Below, piece after piece: positions 1 through 5,333 of a stretch of DNA of 5,717 nucleotides. The notes beneath the pieces were generated by a model. That model searched no databases. It was not told where the DNA came from and worked only from the letters and a program-made list of their open reading frames with translations. This DNA is from DATKYV01 sp035528275. GTDB taxonomy: Bacteria; Acidobacteriota; Terriglobia; UBA7540. The DNA is taken from NCBI GenBank assembly GCA_035528275.1, contig DATKYV010000022.1, forward strand, positions 1-5,717, given 5' to 3'. Made by a program: the position numbers and the translations under genes. Each line of letters begins with the position of its first letter. Within the stretch, counting starts at the first letter, position 1.

Positions 1-51
1 GACATCAAGTCGCAATTCCCGCCGAGTCTGCGGCAGCAACCACCGGATCAA
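1..51 (-). CDS. Possible start of another minus-strand gene, cut by window edge
   Basis: Downstream of the exported-protein gene, the same minus-strand frame stays open from the TAA at 70-72 to the window edge. A TTG at 49-51 would begin a peptide reading MIRWLLPQTRRELRLDV, which looks protein-like. There is no good Shine-Dalgarno sequence (only GGCGG/ACGG further upstream) and just 17 codons are visible, so this may equally be non-coding 3' sequence. No terminator is recognisable in 1-69. Confidence 0.2.
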   Translation of the reverse strand, partial: MIRWLLPQTRRELRLDV

Positions 52-69
52 GCGTTGAACCGTTCCGCC

Positions 70-723
70 TTACTTCCCCGCAGGAGTGAAGGACGCGGCC
101 ATGACGCCGAGGTTCCGCTTGTATTTTGGGTATTCCCCTTCCGCCGCCGTGCCGATGACGATGAAGAGGAATTCGCCGCGCCGCATGACCGTAATTCGCC
201 GCAGAATTGGCCCCAGGTCCTCATTGTCCGCACGGACCAGCGCTTCTTCAACCGCCCGGCCGTTGAAATTAGCGGCCTGGCGGGTAACGAGCGTCCCTCC
301 GTCTTTTGTCAGCATCCTGTCGATGAAGCTCGCCAGGCTGACGTCTTGGGGAAGTCGGATATAGAGAGTCACAGCCCACGCGTCGTCCGCGTTGGTGGGG
401 TAGAACTCGGCCATCGGCACGGGCGCCTGGTCATCATGAGCGAGCTGGTCGGGTTCGATCTCGCTCACCTGGGATTGCCAACCCTTGGGAACCAGGATTT
501 CGAATGACAGTTTGCTGTTGCCGTGCGGGGTCATCTGCTGGCGGCTGAGATTCTTGCCGACGTCGTCCGGCGTGTAGAGGCCGGTCGAGGGGAGAAGGTC
601 CTTTGCGCTCGGCGCCGGGGTTTCTTGCGCAGCCGAGATTCTGCCGGCGAATTGCGCAACGGCAAGAACCGTACCCAGAATCATGAACAACAGGGAACGA
701 GCTAACAAGGACAAGGGCTGCAT
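70..723 (-). CDS. Exported hypothetical protein, possibly PsbP/DUF1795-like
   Basis: This is a 217-aa protein of unknown function. Residues about 8-31 form a signal peptide: a hydrophobic core (LLFMILGTVLAVA) followed by a likely cleavage site near Ala31-Ala32, so the mature protein should be periplasmic or secreted. There is no lipobox cysteine. The mature part starts with a low-complexity linker rich in Ala, Pro and Ser. It then alternates strands and helices: FEILVPKGW at 74-82, WAVTLYIRLP at 116-125, a helix at 129-139, GEFLFIVIG at 183-191, and YKRNLGVMAASF at 201-212. A 'strand-P-x-GW' opening and a C-terminal 'Y...f..m..SF' helix recall the Mog1/PsbP/DUF1795 fold; I infer this by eye and hold it weakly. 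The ATG at 723 is supported by GGAGG (complement of 730-734) six bases upstream and a signal peptide right at the N-terminus. It is transcribed divergently from the channel genes. Confidence 0.88.
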   Translation of the reverse strand: MQPLSLLARSLLFMILGTVLAVAQFAGRISAAQETPAPSAKDLLPSTGLYTPDDVGKNLSRQQMTPHGNSKLSFEILVPKGWQSQVSEIEPDQLAHDDQAPVPMAEFYPTNADDAWAVTLYIRLPQDVSLASFIDRMLTKDGGTLVTRQAANFNGRAVEEALVRADNEDLGPILRRITVMRRGEFLFIVIGTAAEGEYPKYKRNLGVMAASFTPAGK

Positions 724-734
724 ATCAAGCCTCC

Positions 735-749
735 ACGGGAGTTACCCGT
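735..749. repeat. Small palindrome next to the ribosome binding site of the exported-protein gene
   Basis: ACGGG (735-739) and CCCGT (745-749) form a perfect 5-bp inverted repeat around a 5-nt loop. It abuts the GGAGG ribosome binding site (complement of 730-734) in the predicted leader of the minus-strand gene. It could be a small RNA hairpin or an operator half-site pair; at this length chance is also possible. Confidence 0.3.
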
Positions 750-762
750 CTTTGCAGCGCCG

Positions 763-791
763 ATTCTATTTGAGCAGAAAACCGGAAGCAA
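763..791 (-). promoter_or_regulatory. Candidate sigma70-type promoter of the exported-protein gene
   Basis: Read on the minus strand there is TTGCTT (complement of 786-791), a 17-bp spacer, then TAGAAT (complement of 763-768), which matches five of six bases of TATAAT. Transcription would start near 756, giving a leader of about 33 nt that carries the GGAGG ribosome binding site. The -35 element matches only TTG of its consensus. Judged by eye. Confidence 0.42.
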
Positions 792-794
792 GCG

Positions 795-810
795 CCCCGC
801 CCTTGCGGGG
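795..810. repeat. GC-rich hairpin in the divergent spacer
   Basis: CCCCGC (795-800) and GCGGGG (805-810) pair perfectly across the 4-nt loop CCTT. It sits just upstream of the candidate -35 element of the minus-strand gene and about 150 nt upstream of the plus-strand small ORF. No U-tract follows on either strand, so it is not a typical intrinsic terminator. It may be a protein-binding palindrome. The rest of the 724-959 spacer shows only the two candidate promoters and their ribosome binding sites. Confidence 0.35.
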
Positions 811-900
811 TCTCGCCATGGACAGGCCAGCGCGCGCGGCGGATGCTGCGGTCAACAGGCGGACGCTTCACCCCGAGCCGGCGTCTCCCGCAGTTTTCTT

Positions 901-930
901 TTGCGTCGGGCAAACGGCAGCGGCTAAACT
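901..930 (+). promoter_or_regulatory. Weak candidate promoter for the small ORF and mscS-family gene
   Basis: TTGCGT (901-906), an 18-bp spacer and TAAACT (925-930) loosely fit a sigma70 promoter, with three and four consensus matches. Its position, about 30 nt before the ATG at 960 and clear of the ribosome binding site, is sensible. The sequence match alone is poor. Confidence 0.25.
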
Positions 931-959
931 GGCTCAAGCAACGAATTGAGGAGGCGGAA

Positions 960-1160
960 ATGCTCGAACGTTGGGTCGAATTGTCTTCGCAGCATTCCTG
1001 GCTGAGTTACACGCTGCGAATCGCCGGCCTGGTCCAGGCGGCGTGGGCGCTGCGGACGTTTGTCGCCGACTGGCGACCGCGCGACGTTGACCGAAGGTCG
1101 CACACAAGGAGTGGCCAATGGCGGTTGGCAGTCGGAAGAGAACTGACTAAAATGGTTTGA
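960..1160 (+). CDS. Small hypothetical protein (66 aa) upstream of the MscS-family gene
   Basis: I do not recognise this protein. The ATG at 960 has the strong ribosome binding site GAGGAGG (948-954) five bases upstream, which favours it over the in-frame ATG at 843. Residues about 13-36 (from SWLSYTLRIAGLVQAAWALR onward) form a Trp-rich hydrophobic or amphipathic helix that could lie on or in the membrane. The remainder is basic and polar. The first 43 or so codons use G/C-ending codons typical of the neighbours, while the last 20 look less coding-like, so the 3' part could be decayed or non-coding. The stop lies 21 nt before the start of the MscS-family gene, so the two are probably co-transcribed. 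It could be a small accessory membrane peptide for the channel or simply a translated leader; the sequence does not decide. Confidence 0.45.
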   Translation: MLERWVELSSQHSWLSYTLRIAGLVQAAWALRTFVADWRPRDVDRRSHTRSGQWRLAVGRELTKMV

Positions 1161-1181
1161 CCAATTGAATCGAGGTGAGGA

Positions 1182-2345
1182 ATGCTCGGAGATCTGGCAT
1201 TCAAAGACTTTCTTCCCACGGCCATGGCCATAGCGGGGGTTTTGCTGCTGATGTGGCTGGCGCTGTGGGTTTGCACGCGGGCTGTCCATCGCCTGGCGCG
1301 CCGTATGCAGGACCAGGACAAGGAACACTTCCAGGAGATTGAACGGTGGTCCCAGCAACTCATCCAGTTTATTCGCCGTTCGATTGAGGTGGTGGCGGGC
1401 GTTGCGGCGGTGTTTCTCGTGTTGCAGGGCCTGGGCATCCGGGGAGTGACGATCCTGACCTGGGAACGGGTGGTTACCTGGCTCTCCACACATGGGGTAC
1501 GGATCGTACTCATCGTGATCGGAGCTTATGTGCTGACGCGTGTCATTCAACAGGTGACCGACCGATTACACCTATTCGTGGTTCCCGGGGAAGGGCCGTT
1601 GGCCGAAGTGGCCGAGCACAGGAAACGGGCCACAACGATTACCCGCCTCCTGAACATCATTGCCACGGTGGCCGTGATCAGCGTCGCCGTGCTCATCGTC
1701 TTGCGGGAACTGAACGTGGATATCACCCCCATTCTTGCCGGCGCCGGCATCCTGGGGTTGGCTGTGGGTTTTGGCGCGCAAAACGTTGTGCGCGACGTCA
1801 TCTCCGGTCTGTTTATCATTTTGGAGGACCAGATTCGCATCGGCGACGTGGCCATCATTAACGGCAAGGGAGGACTGGTGGAGAATATTCGTCTGCGCAC
1901 GGTTGTGCTCCGAGGGCTCGACGGCACTGTCCATATCATTCAGAATGGCGCCATCAACGAACTTTCCAATATGACCAAGGGATTCTCCCAATACGTGATC
2001 GACGTGGGCGTGGCTTACAAGGAAGACACGGACCGTGTAACGGAGGTCCTCAAAGAAGTCGGGGCCAAACTGCAAGAGGACCCTACCTACGCGGACAAAA
2101 TCCTTGCCCCCTTGGAGATCCTGGGGGTGGACGATTTCGCCGACTCGGCGGTCATTATCAAGATCCGGATCAAGACGGCTCCCATTCACCAGTGGACGGT
2201 GGGGCGGGAGCTTCGCCGGCGGATCAAGAAGGCCTTCGACGAACAGGGTATCGAGATCCCCTTCCCGCACCTGTCGGTGTATTTCGGGGAGGCAAGCAAG
2301 CCCTTCGCGGTAAGCGGAGTCGAGCAAGTGACGAGGCGCGACTAG
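1182..2345 (+). CDS. MscS-family mechanosensitive ion channel
   Basis: This is an inner-membrane small-conductance mechanosensitive channel, expected to form a heptamer that opens under membrane tension and releases solutes during hypo-osmotic shock. The protein is 387 aa, longer than E. coli MscS (286 aa) because of extra N-terminal membrane helices. Hydrophobic segments are near 12-34, 67-86, 105-122 and 153-174. They are followed by the pore helix and MscS signature at about 181-216, which contains GILGLAVGFGAQNVVRDVI and FIILED. The beta domain follows (DQIRIGDVAIINGKGG, then IRLRTVVLRGLDGTVHIIQN at 236-255). The C-terminal alpha/beta domain ends with the usual IPFPHLSVYF at 359-368. A basic and acidic cytoplasmic loop (35-60) separates the first two helices. 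The ATG at 1182 is preceded by GAGGTGAGG (1172-1180). The family call is firm; the subfamily and gating properties are not determinable here. Confidence 0.97.
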   Translation: MLGDLAFKDFLPTAMAIAGVLLLMWLALWVCTRAVHRLARRMQDQDKEHFQEIERWSQQLIQFIRRSIEVVAGVAAVFLVLQGLGIRGVTILTWERVVTWLSTHGVRIVLIVIGAYVLTRVIQQVTDRLHLFVVPGEGPLAEVAEHRKRATTITRLLNIIATVAVISVAVLIVLRELNVDITPILAGAGILGLAVGFGAQNVVRDVISGLFIILEDQIRIGDVAIINGKGGLVENIRLRTVVLRGLDGTVHIIQNGAINELSNMTKGFSQYVIDVGVAYKEDTDRVTEVLKEVGAKLQEDPTYADKILAPLEILGVDDFADSAVIIKIRIKTAPIHQWTVGRELRRRIKKAFDEQGIEIPFPHLSVYFGEASKPFAVSGVEQVTRRD

Positions 2346-2349
2346 AGCG

Positions 2350-2379
2350 GAGGAACTCGCACCTTTGAGCAATTTCCTC
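2350..2379 (+). terminator. Weak stem-loop after the MscS-family gene
   Basis: GAGGAA (2350-2355) pairs with TTCCTC (2374-2379), with an inner CTC/GAG pairing possible. It starts five bases after the stop codon. There is no run of T after it, so it would be at best a weak or Rho-assisted end, or a 3'-stabilising structure. Confidence 0.25.
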
Positions 2380-2497
2380 TGATTGTTGGACTCCCTTGTG
2401 CATGGAGATTCCGGGTCGTCCTGGCGGGAGCTAATCCTGGCGGAGTTTTCCTGCTCCGGAATGGCGGCCATGAGATATCCTTCTCTGTCGTCAGCGG

Positions 2498-2570
2498 CGA
2501 GGGTGACCTCGACCGGGGCGCTATCGCCCGGGAGCTGTCCGCCGTCCCTGCAGAAAGCGTCCTTAGACGC
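2498..2570 (+). promoter_or_regulatory. Structured leader: three hairpins before the zinc-ribbon TPR gene
   Basis: Three compact perfect stem-loops follow each other within 73 nt and end 14 nt before the ATG of the TPR gene. The first, CGAGG/CCTCG (2498-2502/2507-2511), has the loop GTGA, a GNRA-type tetraloop. The second is GGGCG/CGCCC (2516-2520/2525-2529) with loop CTAT. The third is GCGTC/GACGC (2557-2561/2566-2570) with loop CTTA, immediately before the GGAA that may serve as ribosome binding site. Further upstream, TCCTGGCGG occurs twice (2419-2427 and 2435-2443) and ATTCCGG/CCGGAAT (2408-2414/2456-2462) form a longer-range inverted repeat. I do not recognise a known riboswitch. In GC-rich DNA some of this may be chance. 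Otherwise I see no gene and no clear promoter in 2346-2584. Confidence 0.3.
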
Positions 2571-2584
2571 GGAATTTGGAACCT

Positions 2585-3805
2585 ATGGAACAAACGCGCA
2601 ACTGCCCCCAGTGCGGGCAGCCCATTCCGCCGGACCGGTCTTCGTGCCCCCGATGCAACCCCACGGCGCGGTGGCTGGTTGCTTCGCGAGAGCACGTGCT
2701 GCTGCTCAGCTTTCCGGTCCTTCTAGCAATGTTCGTGGTGACGGGGTTCGCCGCGCGGTCCTACCACGCCAAGCAGGCGGCGCTTGCCGTGGAGTGGCAC
2801 CTTCGGGGCGAAGCAGATTTGAAAGAAGGGCGCGCCGAGCAGGCCATCGAGGATTTCCGCACTGCGCTCGTCTACTCTCGCGACAGCGCACTCTACCGAC
2901 TGCGCCTGGCGCAGGCCTTGATCGCCGCCAGCCGCGCCGATGAGGCACGTGCCTATCTCCTGACTCTCTGGGAACGCGAGCCGGGAAACGGCACCGTCAA
3001 TCTGGAGCTGGCGCGCCTGGCGGCCGGCAAAGGAGACATTGGGGAAGCAGCTCGCTACTACCATAACGCCATCTTTGGCGTTTGGGAGGAAAACCCCGAG
3101 GAACGGCGGCGGCAGGTGCGACTGGAACTCTGCCAGTTGCTGGTGAATCGCGGGGCGAGAAACGAAGCGCAGGCCGCGTTGATTGAGTTGGCAGGCGACC
3201 TTCCCAAGGACCCCGAACTTTACTCACGCGTGGGCGGGCTTTTCCTGCGAACTGAGGATTATGCTCACGCCCTGAAGATGTTCCGCCAGGCTCTTGCCCT
3301 CGACCGCAAGCAGGAGCCGGCGCTGGGGGGCGCCGGGGAAGCCGCCTTTCAGATGGGAAATTACGCCGAAGCCCGGCGCTATCTGGAGAGGGCCGTTCGG
3401 GTGGACAGCGAGAACGCTCGGGCTGTCCAGTTGCTGGACACGGCTAATCTCGTCCTGGAGATCGACCCGTTTGCCCGAGGTGTCTCCGCTTCCGCTCGCG
3501 CCCGCCGCGTGGTTCGCGCCTTCCGGCAGGCATTGGAGCGCCTCCGGGGTTGCGCGCAGAAGCGCAGCGAGGTTTTGGAGGGTCCGCCACCGCTGACCGA
3601 GCTCCAGACGCTCTTTGCGCACGCCTCAGAAATGCGGTCCAAGGTGCGCGAGTCTTCGCTGCGTCGCGATTCCGAGCTCATGCTGAGCGCCACGCACCTG
3701 GTCTTCGAAATCGAAGAATTCGCGGTGCGAACTTGCGGCCCTGTGTCGGGCCTCGATCTGGCTTTGCTTCTGATCGGGCGCAAGCGCGAGGGCGCGGAGT
3801 CGTGA
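2585..3805 (+). CDS. Zinc-ribbon, membrane-anchored TPR protein
   Basis: This 406-aa protein has three parts. An N-terminal zinc ribbon carries two CxxC pairs, CPQC at 7-10 and CPRC at 21-24, presumably binding one zinc ion in the cytoplasm. One transmembrane helix spans about 37-57. A long helical region of about six tetratricopeptide repeats covers roughly 68-276, with typical spacing such as AVEWHLRGEADLKEGRAEQA and YAHALKMFRQALALD. A further basic helical tail runs to 406. Positive residues before the helix predict cytoplasmic N-terminus and periplasmic TPRs. TPRs bind other proteins, so a scaffold or assembly role is likely; the partner is unknown. I chose the ATG at 2585 because the upstream TTG at 2576 (three residues more) has GGAA only one base before it, while the ATG has it at 10 bases. 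No enzyme motif is present. The gene lies 239 nt after the channel gene and 133 nt before the HtrA-like gene. Confidence 0.9.
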   Translation: MEQTRNCPQCGQPIPPDRSSCPRCNPTARWLVASREHVLLLSFPVLLAMFVVTGFAARSYHAKQAALAVEWHLRGEADLKEGRAEQAIEDFRTALVYSRDSALYRLRLAQALIAASRADEARAYLLTLWEREPGNGTVNLELARLAAGKGDIGEAARYYHNAIFGVWEENPEERRRQVRLELCQLLVNRGARNEAQAALIELAGDLPKDPELYSRVGGLFLRTEDYAHALKMFRQALALDRKQEPALGGAGEAAFQMGNYAEARRYLERAVRVDSENARAVQLLDTANLVLEIDPFARGVSASARARRVVRAFRQALERLRGCAQKRSEVLEGPPPLTELQTLFAHASEMRSKVRESSLRRDSELMLSATHLVFEIEEFAVRTCGPVSGLDLALLLIGRKREGAES

Positions 3806-3811
3806 TGGGGG

Positions 3812-3919
3812 ATGCGGGTCAGTTCCGGAGTCGTTGAAACCATCGAAGAGGTGGTCCATGATGGTTTCCTAAGAGTTTTCGAAAGACATATCCCGGTTCG
3901 CGGGAAAACGTCAAGGTGA
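3812..3919 (+). CDS. Possible 35-aa small ORF, in frame with the TPR gene
   Basis: The ATG at 3812 opens 35 codons ending with TGA at 3917-3919. It lies in the same frame as the TPR gene, whose stop TGA at 3803-3805 is followed by TGG GGG ATG. The peptide has a plausible amphipathic helix (VVETIEEVVHDGFLRVFERH) and a basic end (PVRGKTSR). A run of G (3807-3811) lies directly before the ATG and GGAG (3796-3799) is 12 nt upstream; neither is a well-placed ribosome binding site. It could be a small protein, the former C-terminus of the TPR protein cut by a stop mutation, or chance. It overlaps the inverted repeat at 3836-3868. Confidence 0.25.
   Translation: MRVSSGVVETIEEVVHDGFLRVFERHIPVRGKTSR
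3836..3868. repeat. 9-bp inverted repeat between the TPR and HtrA-like genes
   Basis: GAAACCATC (3836-3844) and GATGGTTTC (3860-3868) are perfect reverse complements, with one further G-T pair inside and a loop of about 13 nt. It begins 31 nt after the TPR stop. The following sequence (CTAAGAGTTTTC) has only a short T run, so it could be a weak terminator or a dyad operator for the downstream gene. A second, nested pair, GTTTTC/GAAAAC (3875-3880/3904-3909) around TCCCG/CGGGA (3891-3895/3901-3905), follows directly and ends just before the next ribosome binding site. Confidence 0.45.
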
Positions 3920-3921
3920 GG

Positions 3922-3948
3922 ATGGAACGCGGTTCAGAATGGGCCTGA
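3922..3948 (+). CDS. Possible 8-codon upstream ORF overlapping the HtrA-like start
   Basis: The best Shine-Dalgarno sequence in this spacer, AAGGTGAGG (3913-3921), directly precedes an ATG at 3922, not the ATG at 3939. The ATG at 3922 opens the peptide MERGSEWA and ends with TGA at 3946-3948, seven bases inside the next gene. Spacing for the ATG at 3922 is tight, so the site may in fact serve the gene at 3939 from an unusually long distance. Reinitiation coupling is one explanation; it is speculative. Confidence 0.15.
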   Translation: MERGSEWA

Positions 3949-5333
3949 GCAGAGGATTCCTAAAAGAGAACAAAGTGCTGGAAAACTGGCGCCGCCGTCT
4001 TCGCCGGCACATCTATCTCGTCATCGTCCTGACCGCCGCCGCTGGAGTTCTGATCGAGGGTGCCTACCGGCGGGGCCGGGTCAAGGCCGCCTCACCCGCG
4101 GAAACCGTCATGAAGGCTGCAAAAGAGGTGGTTGGCGTGCCGTCCACCCGATTTGTGGACAAGTCCTCGTGGGTCTATTTGAGGGACTACGTCTCGCAGG
4201 TAGTGGGCAGCGCCACCCCTTCGTTGGTCCTGGTGGGCGACGCGGGTGCGACCGGTGTGTTCGTCGAATCGAACTTGGTTCTGGTCTCCTCCGCGGCCGT
4301 CGAAAGCATGGAGGCCACGCGCGTGGAACTCGCGGACGGCACTCCGCGCACTGGAAGGGTTGTGGGTTTGGATGAGGAGGTGGACGTGGCCCTCATCCAA
4401 CTCGACGCCGCTCGCGGCACGCCGCTGGCGTGGAGTACCACCGATGACCCACTCAGTTGGATTGTGGCGGTGGGATTGAATCGCTCCGGCTCCCCTGCCA
4501 TTTCACTCTCGCTGCTCTCGGTAACAAACGTGGGCGACGAGGTTACCGGGGAAATCTACTTGCGAAACACCAGCCTGGATCTGCCCCAGAGCACTCTGAG
4601 TGCGGCGGTGTTGGATCTTGACGGTCGGCTGGCGGGCTACATTCCCGGGAGGAATCCCGAGGAGGTTTTGTGGGGTGATTTCCTGGAGGAGCTCGTCCCG
4701 CGATTGAAGGGGCAGGGTCGCATCCGCCACCCCTGGCTTGGCCTCGAAGTGACGGAGCTGGATTCCGCCGTGCTCGAGCATCTGGATCGGCAATCTGGAC
4801 TTCTGGTCTCGGCGGTCTTTTCCCACGGTCCGGGGTGGATTGCGGGCGCGCGGGCGGGCGATCTCCTGATTGAGATCAACGGCCATGCCGTGCATAGCCC
4901 GGGGGGATATCGGGGGATGTTGACAGGACTATCCATTTGGAGCTCCTGTGATCTAAAGGTGGTCCGCAAAGGCCGGGAGATCAATCTGAAGGCCCCCGTC
5001 ATGGAGCGGTCGAAGCGAGAACGCTTGGAGGCCGGGGGGGATTGGATTCCGTCTCTCGGAGCTTCCCTGAAGGCGGAGCGTGGAGTGGCCGTTTCCGAAG
5101 GGGTGCGGGTTTCGGGCCTCCGCGTCACGTACCTGGAGCGTGGGGGGCTGGCGTACGCGGCGGGGATTCGCGACGACGATCTGCTGCTCTCCTTCGACCG
5201 GCGGCCGGTTGCGACCTCCGCTCGAGTGAAGTGGCTCCTGCGCAAACCAGGATCTTCGCTCGTTGAACTGGTGAGGGGAAACCGGCAACTCCTGGTTCTT
5301 CTGGAAATACCGAAAACTCATGAAACTCCCTAA
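3939..5333 (+). CDS. Membrane-anchored HtrA-like pseudoprotease with two PDZ domains
   Basis: This 464-aa protein follows the DegP/HtrA plan. It has a basic N-terminus (RRRLRR), one membrane helix at about 24-41, a trypsin-like domain at about 85-235 and two PDZ domains (about 264-355 and 370-457). Expected location is the periplasmic face of the inner membrane. The trypsin-like domain aligns by eye with HtrA: LVLVSSAAVE (113-122) matches the region 'YILTNNHVVE', LADGTPRTGRVVG precedes VDVALIQLD, and the C-terminal VLDLDGRLAG matches 'LVNLDGEVIG'. Only Asp149 of the triad remains. The His position is Ala119, and the GNSGG loop reads PQSTLSAA (216-223), losing the oxyanion glycines. It is therefore probably inactive and may act as a binding or scaffold protein. 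The PDZ carboxylate-binding regions and 'AGARAGDLLIEING' and 'AGIRDDDLLLSFD' cores look intact. The ATG at 3939 lacks a well-spaced ribosome binding site; GTG at 3975 is an alternative. It overlaps the ClC gene. Confidence 0.9.
   Translation: MGLSRGFLKENKVLENWRRRLRRHIYLVIVLTAAAGVLIEGAYRRGRVKAASPAETVMKAAKEVVGVPSTRFVDKSSWVYLRDYVSQVVGSATPSLVLVGDAGATGVFVESNLVLVSSAAVESMEATRVELADGTPRTGRVVGLDEEVDVALIQLDAARGTPLAWSTTDDPLSWIVAVGLNRSGSPAISLSLLSVTNVGDEVTGEIYLRNTSLDLPQSTLSAAVLDLDGRLAGYIPGRNPEEVLWGDFLEELVPRLKGQGRIRHPWLGLEVTELDSAVLEHLDRQSGLLVSAVFSHGPGWIAGARAGDLLIEINGHAVHSPGGYRGMLTGLSIWSSCDLKVVRKGREINLKAPVMERSKRERLEAGGDWIPSLGASLKAERGVAVSEGVRVSGLRVTYLERGGLAYAAGIRDDDLLLSFDRRPVATSARVKWLLRKPGSSLVELVRGNRQLLVLLEIPKTHETP

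Noticed and set aside
55..507. 150-aa plus-strand open frame opposite the exported-protein gene
   Set aside because: The minus strand has a signal peptide, a strong ribosome binding site and a promoter candidate; the plus-strand product has none of these.
795..810. GC-rich hairpin considered as an intrinsic terminator
   Set aside because: No T-tract follows on either strand, and it lies upstream of both flanking genes rather than at a gene end.
924..1550. 208-aa minus-strand open frame covering the small ORF and the MscS N-terminus
   Set aside because: Its composition is rich in His, Arg, Gln and Pro, it has no domain features, and it is antisense to a sure gene.
2419..2443. Twice-repeated TCCTGGCGG considered as a CRISPR or iteron array
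   Set aside because: Only two 9-bp copies exist, too short and too few for either.
1572..2471. 299-aa open frame on the minus strand opposite the MscS-family gene
   Set aside because: It is a shadow of the channel gene in GC-rich DNA. The plus strand encodes an unmistakable MscS signature, and the antisense product is charged and low in recognisable motifs.
2498..2570. Known riboswitch (for example c-di-GMP or cobalamin type) in the TPR leader
   Set aside because: None of the conserved core sequences of those classes could be found; only generic short hairpins are visible.
2383..2943. 186-aa plus-strand open frame running from the spacer into the TPR gene
   Set aside because: Most of it overlaps the TPR gene in another frame and the product is Arg/Gly/Pro-rich with no pattern. 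The spacer part has no good ribosome binding site.
3939..5333. Annotation as an active DegP/HtrA serine protease
   Set aside because: The His and Ser positions and the oxyanion glycines are missing in the by-eye alignment, so catalytic activity cannot be supported.
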